A stretch of DNA of 64,000 nt from Takifugu bimaculatus (taxonomy: Eukaryota; Chordata; Actinopteri; Tetraodontiformes; Tetraodontidae): positions 1,459,043 to 1,523,042 of the forward strand of contig CP034977.1 of assembly GCA_004026145.2 (NCBI GenBank). Reading direction: 5' to 3'. The position numbers and the translations under genes are program-made. The stretch's first letter is position 1. Every line of letters starts with the position of its first letter. The notes under the pieces are model-generated. The model worked only from the letters and a program-made list of their open reading frames with translations, was not told the origin of the DNA and did not search any database. Below, in pieces: positions 23,241 to 35,094 of the stretch.

Positions 23241-26200
23241 TCAAAAAGGCACCGCGCAGTCAGCATATGGGCTAATGACAGCGATGCCTTTTTATGGCCT
23301 GCTTTCAAACTGCAATGGGGAATTTAGCAAAACAATGACGACACGGATCACTTTGGATCACTTGATCACACAGCACGCCGTGCGCGCCGAGTTTGTAGCG
23401 ACAGCAAAACGAGGCTGAGCTGCGACGCTCCTTTGATGACAGCAAAACAGCACAAAGTCATGCAGAATACAGCTTCTGGGGCACATGTGGCAAGACTCAA
23501 CTTTGACAGCATAACATCATATGATTTGATTAATCTCTTGGAGCACATAATCCAGAGCAGAGCAGCATCTCACACCCCACCTCTGCACAGCAGCAGCTGG
23601 GTGCGCCGTGATAGGACTGAGGTGGGGGGGGGGCAGGGTGGTAAACACAGCATATCATGTGGCCGGCATCACGACCTTGGCTGCACTGCCCGCTGCCAAA
23701 GTGTCTTTCTGTCTCTTTTCACACTGCTGAAGACCGGCCGGTCCAATTACAGCCATATGGGCTTCAGCTCCGACTGTAAATTTGGAGGAGCGCTGAGATC
23801 AAGCTCCTGCTAACGTTGAAATTGACAGAGCTACCTTCTCTGCTGTCACAGCTTCCCGTGTTAGTTTCTCTCCGACAGATGATGGAGGGGCAAAATAAGC
23901 TGTCTGAGGCATCTATGCAGATAAATCAAAGTTGGTGGATTCTGACAGCCTTCGTGGGCGGTCTGACTTGTTAAGCATTGCAGCTGAAAGGAAAAGATGT
24001 ACGAAGGACTCACAATGTCTGCCACAATGTGGAGACTAAAACATGTCACTGTGCTGCGGCAATGCGGAGGTTTCCTCACAAATGAACTATTAGTTTAAGT
24101 GGAGTATTATTTCCTGAAGAATACACAGAACTGTCGTCCTGTTTTGTAGAAATTTTAAAAAAATTTGTAGAATTTTTTTTTGACTGCGGCTTTGAGCTTT
24201 AATGCTGTGATAAAACCTGCAGCACCCCGTGGAACACGTCTGTCTTTATTAGCATGCTACGGTGTCGCACCGCTATGATGTCACATACCGTATCTTGTGC
24301 AGCTCAGGCTGCCTTTAAGCATTTCTGTTTCTTAAATGATGCGCCGGCTTTATTTTTAATTTTAAAATCCCTCCATGGTTTTAGGCTGCTTGCAATGTGA
24401 CATCACGCCTTTGCCTCGTCCCAGGGACCTATGAATATGCTAATTTAGCCCCACAGCAGCTCTGCTAACCATTTGCCCACTTGTTTGCAAGTTGTCAGGA
24501 TTTTCTTCTGTGCTGCCATCTTCCCCTAAGCCACTTCTGTTTTTTTTTTATTGAATTTAAGTATAGAATATAAAACATCCACATCTGCATCATTGCAACG
24601 GTGGCTTTGCTTCAAATGCCTGCAGCTCAGGTGACAGTGGGAAGGGCGACACCATATTTGGTCCAAACTCTACTCTACAAGGTTACTAATGTTGCATTGA
24701 CCTATAAATGACAAGGCATCCCAGATCCTAGAATTGACTTTTAAATGAGGAGTAAATATAAAGGGTGCCTCCCACAGCTCAACACAGGGACTGGGACAAA
24801 GGTCAATAGCATTACTTTATTAGCGTCGCTGAAGATTAACTACTTAAAATGATAACGCCTACTTTGAAAAGGATGCAGTGGAACAGGAATAGAACATTTG
24901 AATGTGTAAACTGCACCTAGTGAAGACCTAAGGGAGGAGAAGCTGTGGATCCTGAGATGAAGCAACCATGCAGGTCACAGAACAAGAGCAAATACAGTTG
25001 AAATGTTGCTTTTTTAAAATATATCCTCATCTTTAACGCATTTAATACCCATGACCTGAATCCTCCCCTGCACCAGTCCAATAATAAATGCAGCAATCAA
25101 CTTTTTTATGATCATCACTCCATCGCATTATAATCTGCAGGGAAAAAAGAATGTATTCATGTGTTGGATTGAAAAGTTGGAATTTGGAAATGGACAAAGT
25201 TACTTAAAGTTCCAAACAACAACATTCCATCACTGTGTTCAGATAATATAAATATTAGCAAAAACAAAAAAAGTCTCATCTCTGCATATGCTGATCTCTC
25301 GGTCCATACAGATGAGCTCTTCCCGGATGAGTAAGCCATGAAATTCCTGGTGCCCCTACTACTGTCTAACACCCTACCCCCATTATCTGACCTCCATTTC
25401 CCTGTTGGTCACTCCACAGCAAATCCGAAAAGCCTCCCAACATCTCCATGGCGACAGGCCTCAGTCGAGCAGATGGCCTCAGTGCGCCGCGTGGCAATTA
25501 AAGAGGAAGCGGCGAGCAGGGAAATGAAAGTGGGTCAGGATCAGGGGGGAGTCGCACCGGCAACGTGAACATGCTTCTGTAGCAAGGGTGCACATTACCA
25601 TACACACTTATCCACACGCACAGATGCACGTTCATGCTTCAGTGCATCATCCCTGCAAAAACAAACTCCACGCCACTCACTGCGCACCAGCAGGGCGAGA
25701 ATGAAAGGTGGCGTTAGGGAACAAACCACACTGCTCCTGAATGCCCCATCTCGCCCCCAACGCGTTAGGGAAACCCGCTGCCAGAATGACAGACAAATCC
25801 TATGGCCCAATCAATCAGATTACCCCTCTAAATCCTCAATAACACTGTACGGAATCACTCCTGTGCTATTTCTTCCAGCGGAGCGCCGCTAATACTTTCA
25901 GCATCTCTACATTCATTTTTCTAAACTCACAAACAGCAGGAGTGGAATCTGCAGAGAAGAGCAAATCCAATGATCGCTCAGCTTTTCCCAATTGATCTTC
26001 CCTTAAAGAAACTTAATAAAAGTTAGCGTTAAACAGTAATGAAGTAACCATTAGATAATTAAGCCTTTCATTGAAGTAAAGAGGCTGATATTAATATTAC
26101 TATTCCAGTATTATAGCAACTTACATATACACTTTTGGAATCTCTACGTGGGGTTCTGGCTTCCCCTTTGCCACAAAAAACTCAACTTTTATTTGCACTA

Positions 26201-29200
26201 GCCTGTTCTTCCAGCTCACAGCCCCAATGTGCCCAGGGAGAATTTCAGCCAAGAACATTAAATCAAGGCAAATATAATCACCTTTCTTTGGAAAATAGGC
26301 TCATTCAGGAACAGCATGACCCTCTTCAAACTGCCATTCCCCATAGGCTCCACATAAAAGTCCCGTCTTTCTTTTCAAATTTATGCTGTTATTTCCCCTT
26401 GCTCTTTTTTTGTAAAGTTCGGAAGGAAGGTAAAAATCCGTGAACCCAATCTGCAGAACAATTTGAAACTTGGGGGTGGACGATGCCAAGAAAACCGGCG
26501 GTAAAAACGGGGGTATTTTAGCTGCGCTGCTCCGCTAACCACAGATTCACTCTCAGTCATGTGCTGTTTTTTTGGATTCCAAGTCCTGGGTCCAAATGCT
26601 GGCTGAGGAGTAACTACTAATGTCAAATATCAAATAAATATTGATGGCCTTTTGATCTAGGTCAACAAAACACAGGGTTTAATTCAAAGAGGAACTTTTC
26701 TACAACAACAACAAAGGCAGTAAAATTAGCTGTGGATGCTCATGCATCTGAGATTCTGGGAGCTACGTGGGTGTGGGGTCATGTGTGGGCGTTCATGGGG
26801 CCACTTCATCTCTGCATAACTTACAATGCAACTCGTGTATTCAGCATATGGGTGAGGGAGGGCGACAACCTTGACCCCCCCCACCAAATGTTCTATTTCT
26901 CTGGTTTAACGTGGCATCAGGCATCTTGAGGCATCCGCTAACAATTGCTGTGAAGTACAAAATGGCCCTGTGTGATTCCTTTACTGGCATCAAAGCCCAT
27001 TCCAGACTTCTGAGTGGTTAATTCTACATCCAAATATGAAGCCAAGGAAAATCTGCACTGCCAGAGTGGAAGCTCCCATGTGGAAATGCCTGGCAAACGC
27101 ACTCAGCTGGAAGAAGCACGGAGACACGTGGATAGGGAGAAGTGGGTGAGGGGTAGAGCCCACGTTTGATATGCAAATATTCCGCATTAGCTAAAATTAC
27201 CTTGAGGGGTAATAACAAGTAACGCAGACAAAACATGGTTGAAAGTGGTCTGAGGGCACTCAGCTAGTTCTAGATTGTTCAGTAGCTCCGAGTCTGAAAC
27301 CTGTTTTAATCATGGTCCAATCGTAGGTCTGAAACACATGAGACCATCTGACACGGCCAGAAAATCGTCGTATATCTGACCAAAAGAAACATGGTATCCC
27401 TGGAGGTACCAGAGCAGATCTGAGGTCATTGTACCCTTGACCTCTGAGCTGTCAACATCTAATCACAGTGATGGTAAGAAAGGGAACGTCCTGCGCCTAT
27501 TTAAAGTCTTTCCATCAAACTGTTTGTGCCGTTTTGCATTTAAAAGCATGCGAGAGTCAAATAACCTGAAAGTGTAATAAATGTGCCCGCAGTTCTCACC
27601 AGAATGAGGACACTCAGTCCTTATGAAGGAGACTTAAGAGTGACTTCCCATAATTCACTGTGGCGGCTGCAGCAGTCGTCACTGTGAGATATCTGAAGGG
27701 GAACACAACCGTGGAGGCTGTGTGCACATCCTGGATTTATGGGCACCGTTCATAAACCAGTCCACTGCTCCTATAAATGCACCGAATATATATTCTCTTT
27801 ATTTGCTTTGCTTGTTTATGATTTATACTCGTGCTGTATTCAGGGCAGAAGGATCACAGCACAGCCATGTTTGTCCAAAAATCTCTTCAGCAGTTAAACT
27901 GTTTTTTTTACTGGTTTCACATCATAAAAACATGCAGACCATCATTCTGGCCACCTCTCAATATAAAACAAACAGCTCCAGTTGTCAAGTGTGCCCCATC
28001 CCAACGGATTCCGCCGCTTGAAATCTCAGAGAGCAAACAAAAATATATTTTGCGGCTCAAAAGTTAGCCAACTAAAACAAACGAAGAGGGGCCTCTTCTG
28101 TACAGCAGGCACGCTCTATAGAGACACTCAGTTCCATTGTGCCACCCTGCTCATGTGCTGGAGGTGGCGTTCCCTCTGGAGTCTCACAATGACTCTCAGG
28201 ATGAGCTGTCATTTTCTGTACTGTTATTAGGCTGAACGGGAAGCTCCGGTGGTCTGGTTGTGACCCACAGTCCACCAAACCAGCTGTCCAACAGATTTTC
28301 TTTTGTATTTAATAGCAGTGCTCACTCATGCTGGACAGACAGACGGACAGAGGTTTTCTGGGGGTGACTTTCAGATTCCTAAAATAAACCACTGCCCATG
28401 TTTAAATAGTGATGCTATTGCAGCGTATTAGCGAAAACAAATGACCACATCGTGGCCGACGTTCATCTCCATATCTGTCCAGACTGAGAGCGAGCTCATG
28501 ACTCAAAGACCCAAGGATACAGAGAGGTGTTTTTTTTAAATTTTATTTTAAAAACATGAAACCTGGGCTGTTCACAGGCAATAGTGTTTGGAGTCCTCTG
28601 TTACAGCCAAGTCTGATTACAAATCCCAGATTTTTGACCAATGTATAAAACTGAAGTTCTTCCATGAAGATGTCCCCCAGATATCAGGTTCACTGGAATG
28701 CTATGGCTATGGAATAAGTCACACTCAGCACCTCCGGCTATTGCCGGTGTTAAGGCATAAATAAAGAGAGGGCATACCAGAAGACGGTGGAGGCCATCTG
28801 GCGCACCTGATTTTGTGAAAACAATGCAGCCCCGGAGTGAAATTCAGTCAGGCTTGAAACCAAGGAATCGATAACAGACTACATTAGCTGTTCTGGCATG
28901 GACTCCACTAACAAAATGGAAGGATCAATGCCAAAGTGCAGGACAACTTAGTGTTTATCTTCTGTTTCACCGTAACGTAAAAAACGAGTCCATATACGAT
29001 GACATTAATCTCCATCTGATGGCGGGTGCTAGTGTGAGATTAAAGGCCCAGATTAAAGGAAATAAGGCATAAAACCTGTCGTATTCTGTCGAAATATAGC
29101 TAATCAATTGCTTCTGAATTCCAGCACATGGGCTGATTCCAACGCTGACAGAATTCCGACCGACAGACAGACGGACAGAGCTAACCTGCTATCGGTCGGG

Positions 29201-29870
29201 TTTCACTCATCTGTGTGCACAGGACGGGGGCACTAAGGAGCTTTGCCCAAAGCTGCAGCATGCTGGAAGCTGAGCTATACATCAGAGAGAATACAGAAAT
29301 GTGTTTGTGCTTTCTGAGCACCCCTCCGCACCTCCATCCCTCCCCACACCGCTGCTGCTACAGACGCCCCCCCCCCCCATTGCTCAGCCACCCCCGTTCA
29401 GGACTGTGCTGATTCTCTGGTGTCGATATAGATGTAGAAACATATGGAAAATTAAACAAGCACTATTAACCCTTATCAAGCACAGCATTTAATGACACAT
29501 TTTCAGCCAAGTGAGGTCACGTTTGGAGGTGATGTTCCAGCAGAAGGTCCTGCGAGTTCTACTCTGAACAAGACTGATAGTTCTGTTCAATTTGAGAGAT
29601 TTCCCCCCCACACACACACAAACTAATATCCCAGTTCAGCCACACATAAGGGAGGATTTATGGTAGGAAGAGCAGAAACTGCCTTCACAGATCGGGAATT
29701 TTGACGTCAACCTAGCTGATATCACTCAAATATGCCATTTTTGTAAAGTGACACAATCACCATACAAATCAAGCAGAATAGCAAAACGTGTAGGACAGGA
29801 AAGACTCCCAAGAGATGAATTCTAAACTATAAATCCACAATAACACAAATACAAAACAGTAGGATACTGT
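23241..29870. other. Non-coding DNA, inferred intron 1
   Basis: No supported gene. It contains G- and C-runs (about 23625, 26875, 29370 and 29604), an AT-rich stretch at 25990-26110 and otherwise plain sequence. An imperfect DR1 (GGGACA-A-AGGTCA) lies at 24793-24805. GAGGTCA and TGACCTC face each other at 27422-27428 and 27438-27444. Confidence 0.4.
24793..24805 (+). promoter_or_regulatory. Imperfect DR1 nuclear-receptor element
   Basis: GGGACA, one A, AGGTCA: the second half-site is perfect, and the first differs from AGGTCA at positions 1 and 4. It is listed because two perfect DR1 elements lie in the same presumed intron. Confidence 0.3.
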
Positions 29871-29879
29871 GTCCAATTC

Positions 29880-30050
29880 CCTGGCTGCAAAATAAGAAAA
29901 TGCCTCCAATCAGCCGAGAAGTCTGTACAACAGCCTCGACTTGTCCACCAGTTGTTGGATGAATCTCTGGTTGCTGGTTTGACTGGAGCAGAGATTGAAC
30001 CCAGAATCACACGCCAGAGCAACAAAAGCCCTGAGCTAATCAAGCTGACA
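29880..30050 (-). repeat. Possible degenerate tRNA-derived SINE
   Basis: On the minus strand TAGCTCAGGGC (30038-30028) resembles a pol III A box, and GGGTTCAATC (30001-29992) resembles a B box. The spacing is about 8 bases shorter than in a tRNA, and the T-arm stem does not pair, so it is not a functional tRNA. A chance match remains possible, and no tail or target-site duplication was identified. Confidence 0.2.
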
Positions 30051-32920
30051 GCGCTTTATTACATTTTTGTGTTTTGGTGATGCTTTCTCCGCTGCACAGT
30101 TTACAATCCCGTGATACGACACCGGTTTCCCTCTCCAGGCTCAGACTTAGTTAGCGGCTCAGGCGCTGATTATCTTGGACTCTTAATGGAGGGACAACAG
30201 CTCAGCTTTTGCACATCGGCGAGGCTCTGACGATGACAGGATGGAGCGAATGAGCCGTGCAGATCAGATCTACTTTAAAGACATACAGCCTTAGAAAGAA
30301 GGCTGGGAATTATCCACTCTTCCAGTCCCGGATCAGCCAAACACTAAATACTCCAGTTGTAAACCCAGACAGTTATTTAAGGTGGTAGATCAGCACTGTG
30401 GGAGAACCGGTGCAAAGCAACTCCCATTGATGCCGGCAGGCGAAGATGGTGTCACAGAAAGAAAAAGAGTCTGAATCTGAATATTTCCTTCTTTCCTTCT
30501 GAATAGATTTACATCATCTCAGCAACCCCGATAAGCCTTTTTCACCGATGCCAAAGGGATATCTGAGAACTGGGGTTCAACTACGGCTCCAAACAAGTGT
30601 AGGGAGTGTCAGCCTCCTCCCCGTGAAGAGGAATTAGCCATTCAATCTCTCGACATGGATGGGCTGAATAGAACCAAACAGACCTGACAGATTAATACCA
30701 AACTATAAGAGAAGCTCCAGGCAAGAGTTGATCCCTTTATCGATTTCCCTTTGTCTCGCTTCACTGTGTCTGCGATTCCGTAATCAAAACAATAGAAGAA
30801 TAACAAGGATTTTAAACCTGAAACATCTTCATGGTCTCATTTCTCACTCAGTCCTGACATGGTGACTCCATGAAAAGAGAGAACTACCAAAATAGACTAA
30901 CAACACTGACCAGAGACAAAGGCGAGCGACTTGGCAGCTCAGGCTGTCAGTGTATGGAGTTACAATATGAGTCCCACGTCATGTGTTGATGATGGAGGAT
31001 CATCATTTAGCCACAGCATACATGTGTGGAGGAGTTATATGATCAAATTAATAAACCTGTATAGATGTATAATTCCCAACAGGTAGAAGCTAAAACGACA
31101 TGGAACGATTCACTCAAAAGCCTCTCTCAGGTTCAAGGTTGTGCAGAACGGTAGACCCAGCCAACCACCAGAAGCATAAAAGATATAAAAAATGGCTCTA
31201 TAATGAATGTTTGTGTGTTAAATAGCTATTTCAGTTTCAGCAGTACTGGCAGTGGACTGTGGACCCAGAGTTCAACTAAACCTTCTTTCAGCCTTTAATA
31301 GTAATTGTGCAGTCTAGCATGTGCATTACTCCATTTTATCCTAACCTTTCTATTATTTAGGTTCAATGCTTCTTGGTATGTTTTATTTATATGTGCTGTG
31401 ATAGGTAGCCTTTGTACTAGGACCCTCTCCAGTTGAAAATGGGCGTCAACAACTGCAGGAGAAATCCAAGAGCTCACTTTTGCTTTTGGAACTAAATGTG
31501 CTCTCAAAAAGAGGCACAAGCAGCTCCTGCGGCAGCATAAGGCCACAGTTCTTCGCAATCACCGCAGACAAGAACAGGCATTCCACCTCTGTGTTTTCAC
31601 AAGGATTTGCTGAAAGCTGACAGCACGACCAAAACTGAGCCAAATGCTCAAAGCAATGAAGTTGAAGACTCCAGATGCCTCCACTGGTTCATCGAACAAA
31701 AGTAAAGTTTAATCTCCTGTCAGCTCCCCCACAGCCAGTCACCCAGGACTGCCTCTGCTCTCTCCACCATCCATCACCTCAGCAGGAACCAAAGAGAGAC
31801 TCCCTGAAGGAACCAGGATCCCGACAATCTGAAGCTATGCAACAGCGACTCTCGATGAAATGACAGCAATCTTCAAAGAAAACAATAATCCCAACGCGAC
31901 AAAGGGAAATCTGTTCCCTGGACCATCTGAAGCAACATTCCCTGCCTGTTCCAGTACTCGAAATCAAAAACTTGCCACTTATTAAAAAGACCTTCCTGCA
32001 ACTCTCCTCAGACACCCCATCTGTTCAATAAATCAATCAGTGCAGAATGTGCCATTCGTGCACGTGGAATCATTCTGACAGACAATCGTGGCACCGCTAC
32101 ATGAAAAGACTCTCCACGAGGCACGATGAACTTGAAGAAAATTGTGCTGTTATCTGTAAAATTAGACAGGAATGTTGTTCTTGGGACAAGAACGGAGAAT
32201 CAAATGAAATGAAAAGCAGGGCAGCAGCTCTCAGAATAACAAAACTGCCACCAAAGCTGCTTCGGATTATAGGAGAGAACGTGGGGGTCTCCACCGGCAG
32301 GGTGACTTCAGCTCTTCTTCTGCCAAATTACCTCAAAGATGATCCCGCAGCCAGACATTTCTTTCCATTCCCGAATAATTGCACACTAGAAATTGATGCT
32401 TGCCCACCATTTAGCGCTCAATTCCCAAATGTTTAATCCAACAAAGATGAGGAATTAGAGCTGGAAAATCTCCTTATCCCACAGTGTAGGGTGATACCTA
32501 GGAGTCTGCGCATCAGCGGGACCGGAGGATGGAGCAAAGCCATAAACAACCACCTGCTCGTTAGCTCAATTTACACTCAATTAACCGTCAGTCTGCAACA
32601 CTGAAGGGAGCACTCACTAATATAAGAAAATAGGAACACAGCTGCCATTATTATTTACCAATCCATTAGTATAAATGTGCTGTTTTTCATATTTGGCCAG
32701 CAAATCTAAAAATTTCTGTTTATGAATTTGGCACCGTCGATGCAAACGGTTATTACGGGGACAAGAACAAATGGCTTCCCTGCAGGCGATCTGCAGCAGG
32801 GTTACTGCCGCCCGCGTCTGTTGGGGCCAGCCCCAAGCTTGTGTGTCACTGGATAATGAAGAAAAAGTCTGGAACGTGTCATATATCAATTGGGCCATCA
32901 AAGACGGCGGGCGTTTATGG
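30051..32920. other. Non-coding DNA, inferred intron 1, enhancer-like at 32380-32600
   Basis: No supported gene. The 129-codon plus ORF (32047-32436) and the minus ORF 31295-31558 have no recognisable domain. The part from 32380 to 32600 (AATAATTGC, GTTAGCTCAATTTACACTC, CAATTAACCG) has the look of a conserved non-coding element. Confidence 0.35.
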
Positions 32921-32923
32921 CCG

Positions 32924-32936
32924 TGACCTTTGACCT
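32924..32936 (-). promoter_or_regulatory. Second perfect DR1 nuclear-receptor element
   Basis: TGACCT-T-TGACCT on the plus strand is AGGTCA-A-AGGTCA on the minus strand. The 15 bases CAAGGTCAAAGGTCA are identical to those at 7529-7543 but in the opposite orientation. It lies only about 1.4 kb from the signal-peptide exon, inside the presumed intron 1, so it is well placed to regulate the gene. Likely binders by family knowledge are RXR heterodimers, HNF4 and COUP-TF. Confidence 0.6.
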
Positions 32937-33714
32937 TGGGGTGAAAGACCAAATTCTTGTTTTTGCATCTCAAAAGACATGAGCCCAAACAACAGCTGAA
33001 ATGAAACATTTGCAAGGCCTTCCCCATCTGAGGATGACTAAAGGCGCGCATGACGCAGTTGCTGTGGTTAATAAAGCTTTAAAGGCAGAGCGGTGGGCAT
33101 TCATGTGACATTTAATTGGGCTTTACTCAAATGAGACATTTCCAGGACGCTTTAGGTGCAATTTTTGAGACATTTTCCACTCCCTTGATTGAACAGCTTC
33201 AAAAGATTTCCACCGTGAATCCCAAGGGAACCAGTTAATCCTGATCTTCTCCACAAGCAAAGGGATCATCTCAATGTAAATCAGACAAGGCTTTTGATCA
33301 AAGTGTTCAATCGGTCTTAAACATGTGATGCCCTAAGACGCCTCGCGATGAACGAGGTCAGCGTCCTGCTTTTTCTCAAGCTCAGGGGATGTGAGAGAAA
33401 ACAGACAGAAACGCACCTAAATATTTCACCAGGAAAGAGGCTTTTCCTTCATGATTAATTAGACTTGGACCAAAACACCGCATCGAGCTACGATGGAATA
33501 TGTGGATGACATCAGCGATGATCCAAACATCAGCCGATGGGCACCAACCGCAAATGGGGTTTATTTTTAAAGACCAATGGTGAATGGGCTCATAAAAACC
33601 AAGAAAAGGTGCAAATAAGTTGTAAAAGGAAGGAGGATTGTGGATGAATGAAACAATGGTGAAATTGTCCATCAAATTATCAGAGCACTCCCCCAACACC
33701 TCATCTCTTTCTCC

Positions 33715-33719
<5 letters not shown>
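32937..33719. other. Non-coding DNA between the DR1 element and the (TG)17 tract
   Basis: Mostly AT-rich, with ATGATTAATTAGAC near 33451 (Hox/Pbx-like). No exon was recognised. Confidence 0.4.

Positions 33720-33754
<35 letters not shown>
33720..33754. repeat. (TG)17 microsatellite
   Basis: A perfect dinucleotide tract of 35 bases just left of the CpG island. Confidence 0.95.
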
Positions 33755-33757
<3 letters not shown>

Positions 33758-34280
33758 ATTTCTACAACTGGAGCAAAAAAAGAAATGTCAGCCCATCCTG
33801 AGTCACTCCTCTGACATCATTGAATCCCTGGCCTGATAAAAATCATCTGGATTCTGGCCTGTTTAAAGTTGTGCCGTGCACTGTCCGACGCACGGACAGC
33901 AGGCTGAGGAAATGCGGCCGCGGGATTCAATTAGGATTCAGGAACCCTCCGTGGCCCCCAGTTGCCATCCCCGTGAGATATGGGGGAACTTGGAGGCAGC
34001 CTCTCGGTTCGCTTATAGCGCCATCTACCTGCAGCTCGGACTAAATTCGGGATTTTTTTTTCCCTCTCAGAACTCTGCTGCAGCTGTTCGGGTCGGCGTT
34101 AAAGACTGAAAACACCTTGAACGTTGTCTCACTTTGTATCATGTGCGGCAAAACACCCCGACGAGACGATCCACGCCCATGCACGCATGAAACACGCGTG
34201 TTCCCGCAGAAGTGCCGTGCGGCGCACGCAAACGCTGATTAAATCAAGCGGATTTGTTTAGTTGTGTGTTTATTTCGTGC

Positions 34281-34290
34281 GTCCTACCTT
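34281..34290 (-). other. Splice donor closing coding exon 1
   Basis: On the minus strand the bases read AAG then GTAGGACG. The intron begins at 34287 with GT, and the last exon base is G at 34288. The match to the MAG/GTRAGT consensus is good, with GTAGGA in place of GTAAGT. The coding phase is 1. The intron would run leftwards through the rest of the window. Confidence 0.55.
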
Positions 34291-34339
34291 GGATGTGCAG
34301 CGCAAACAGGAGTATCCATATCCCCGCGCACGTCTCCAT
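34288..34339 (-). CDS. First coding exon of an unidentified secreted or type I membrane protein
   Basis: Read on the minus strand, ATG at 34339 lies in a good Kozak context (GAGCCATGGAG: G at -3, G at +4). The 52 coding bases give METCAGIWILLFALHIQ plus the first base of a Gly codon. This is a typical signal-peptide start: short polar n-region, hydrophobic core GIWILLFALHI, then a polar end. The exon stops at CCAAG followed by GTAGGA, a good donor, leaving a phase-1 intron directly after the signal peptide. Many receptors and adhesion molecules have this exon-1 design (Eph receptors, receptor tyrosine phosphatases, neuropilins, Ig-CAMs, activin receptors), so no symbol is given. The frame stays open upstream to about 34441, but ATG 34339 is the first in-frame ATG in that stretch. 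The CpG-rich surroundings fit a promoter-proximal exon 1. Exon 2 was not found in the window. Confidence 0.6.
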
Positions 34340-34394
34340 GGCTCCTCGACTATCCGGATCTGCTCTGATAACCTGAGAGTGGGATAAATGGGTC

Positions 34395-34421
34395 TCAATC
34401 GAGACGGGAAACAACGAGCAT
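34395..34421 (-). other. Upstream ORF of 8 codons, close to the main start
   Basis: The minus strand reads MLVVSRLD then TGA, ending 55 bases before the main ATG at 34339. Being the nearest to the main start, it is the uORF most likely to be in the mature leader. It sits in a different frame from the main ORF. Confidence 0.35.
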
Positions 34422-34618
34422 GTAACTTCTGAAAATCCCACTCAGGCAGCAGATAGTCCAGTTATAGACTTTAGGAAAATTGGAGATCTGGGGGGGGCTT
34501 CACCGCTGCAAAGCACCAAATTCGCGTCGTTCCCAGAGTTTGTTCTAGGCAGAACCTGTCCGGGTCCCCACGGGGAGATCCACGATGTGGCGTTTCAATG
34601 GAGAACGGAGCGGAGTTC

Positions 34619-34648
34619 TTATCTGCGCGGCTCTTCTTGTTCAACCAT
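34619..34648 (-). other. Upstream ORF of 9 codons in the presumed 5' leader
   Basis: The minus strand reads MVEQEEPRR then TAA. The start context is weak at -3 (T), with G at +4. Together with 34641-34667 it forms an overlapping uORF pair that could reduce translation of the main ORF if the leader includes them. Confidence 0.3.
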
Positions 34649-34667
34649 CCAGCCTTTGTCGCTCCAT
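34641..34667 (-). other. Upstream ORF of 8 codons in the presumed 5' leader
   Basis: The minus strand reads ATG, then MERQRLDG and TGA. It lies about 300 bases upstream of the main ATG, in the CpG island. It overlaps the next uORF (34619-34648) in another frame. It matters only if transcription starts upstream of it and the leader is not spliced here; neither can be seen. Confidence 0.3.
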
Positions 34668-35073
34668 CCACCGCGGCGGCTGCAGGACTCTGTCTCCCCC
34701 CGTGATCGCTGAAGTGGGCGGCGGATCCTCGGTCGATGCTGCGCCGGGAACTTTCCAACACTTGGACAGTTCCTCCGGGGAAACGTCGCCTTCTCTCCGC
34801 GACACGAGCAGATAATCTGCTGCACAGTCTGCGTTTGGGTTCCCGGTCCTCCCTCGTCAGAGCTGGTGGAGGAGGAGGGGGGGGGTGGGGGTCAGACCAG
34901 GGTGGAGGTAAAGTTGCTGCAACTGCAAAAATGGAGGGACGCGCCCCCGCTGACGGCTCTTAGGGGTGCGGAATCGCCGTAGTTTTATCCCGCTTCGAGC
35001 AGCGTCCTGCTGATCGCCCACCGCCGTGTTTGTGACTAATATCGCGGAGGCTTTGGGAGAGATCGGGATCGAG

Positions 35074-35094
35074 TGACGTCGAGCGGGGCGGGGC
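35074..35094. promoter_or_regulatory. CRE-like site next to an Sp1/KLF GC box
   Basis: TGACGTCG at 35074-35081 matches seven of eight bases of the palindromic CRE (TGACGTCA). A perfect GC box, GGGGCGGGGC, sits at 35085-35094, three bases further on. The pair lies at the right edge of the CpG island, about 740 bp upstream of the start codon for a leftward gene, and is the best core-promoter landmark seen. Function is inferred from the motifs only. Confidence 0.45.

Noticed and set aside
25685..25700. Possible CTCF site (CACCAGCAGGGCGAG)
   Set aside because: It differs at an invariant-type G and lacks supporting flank; weaker than the sites kept at 17110 and 35492.
29992..30038. tRNA gene
   Set aside because: The boxes are too close together and the T-arm and acceptor stems do not pair.
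32617..33051. 144-codon minus ORF close to the signal-peptide exon, considered as exon 2
   Set aside because: It has no phase-1 entry after a good acceptor that I could see, no domain, and it overlaps the DR1 element.
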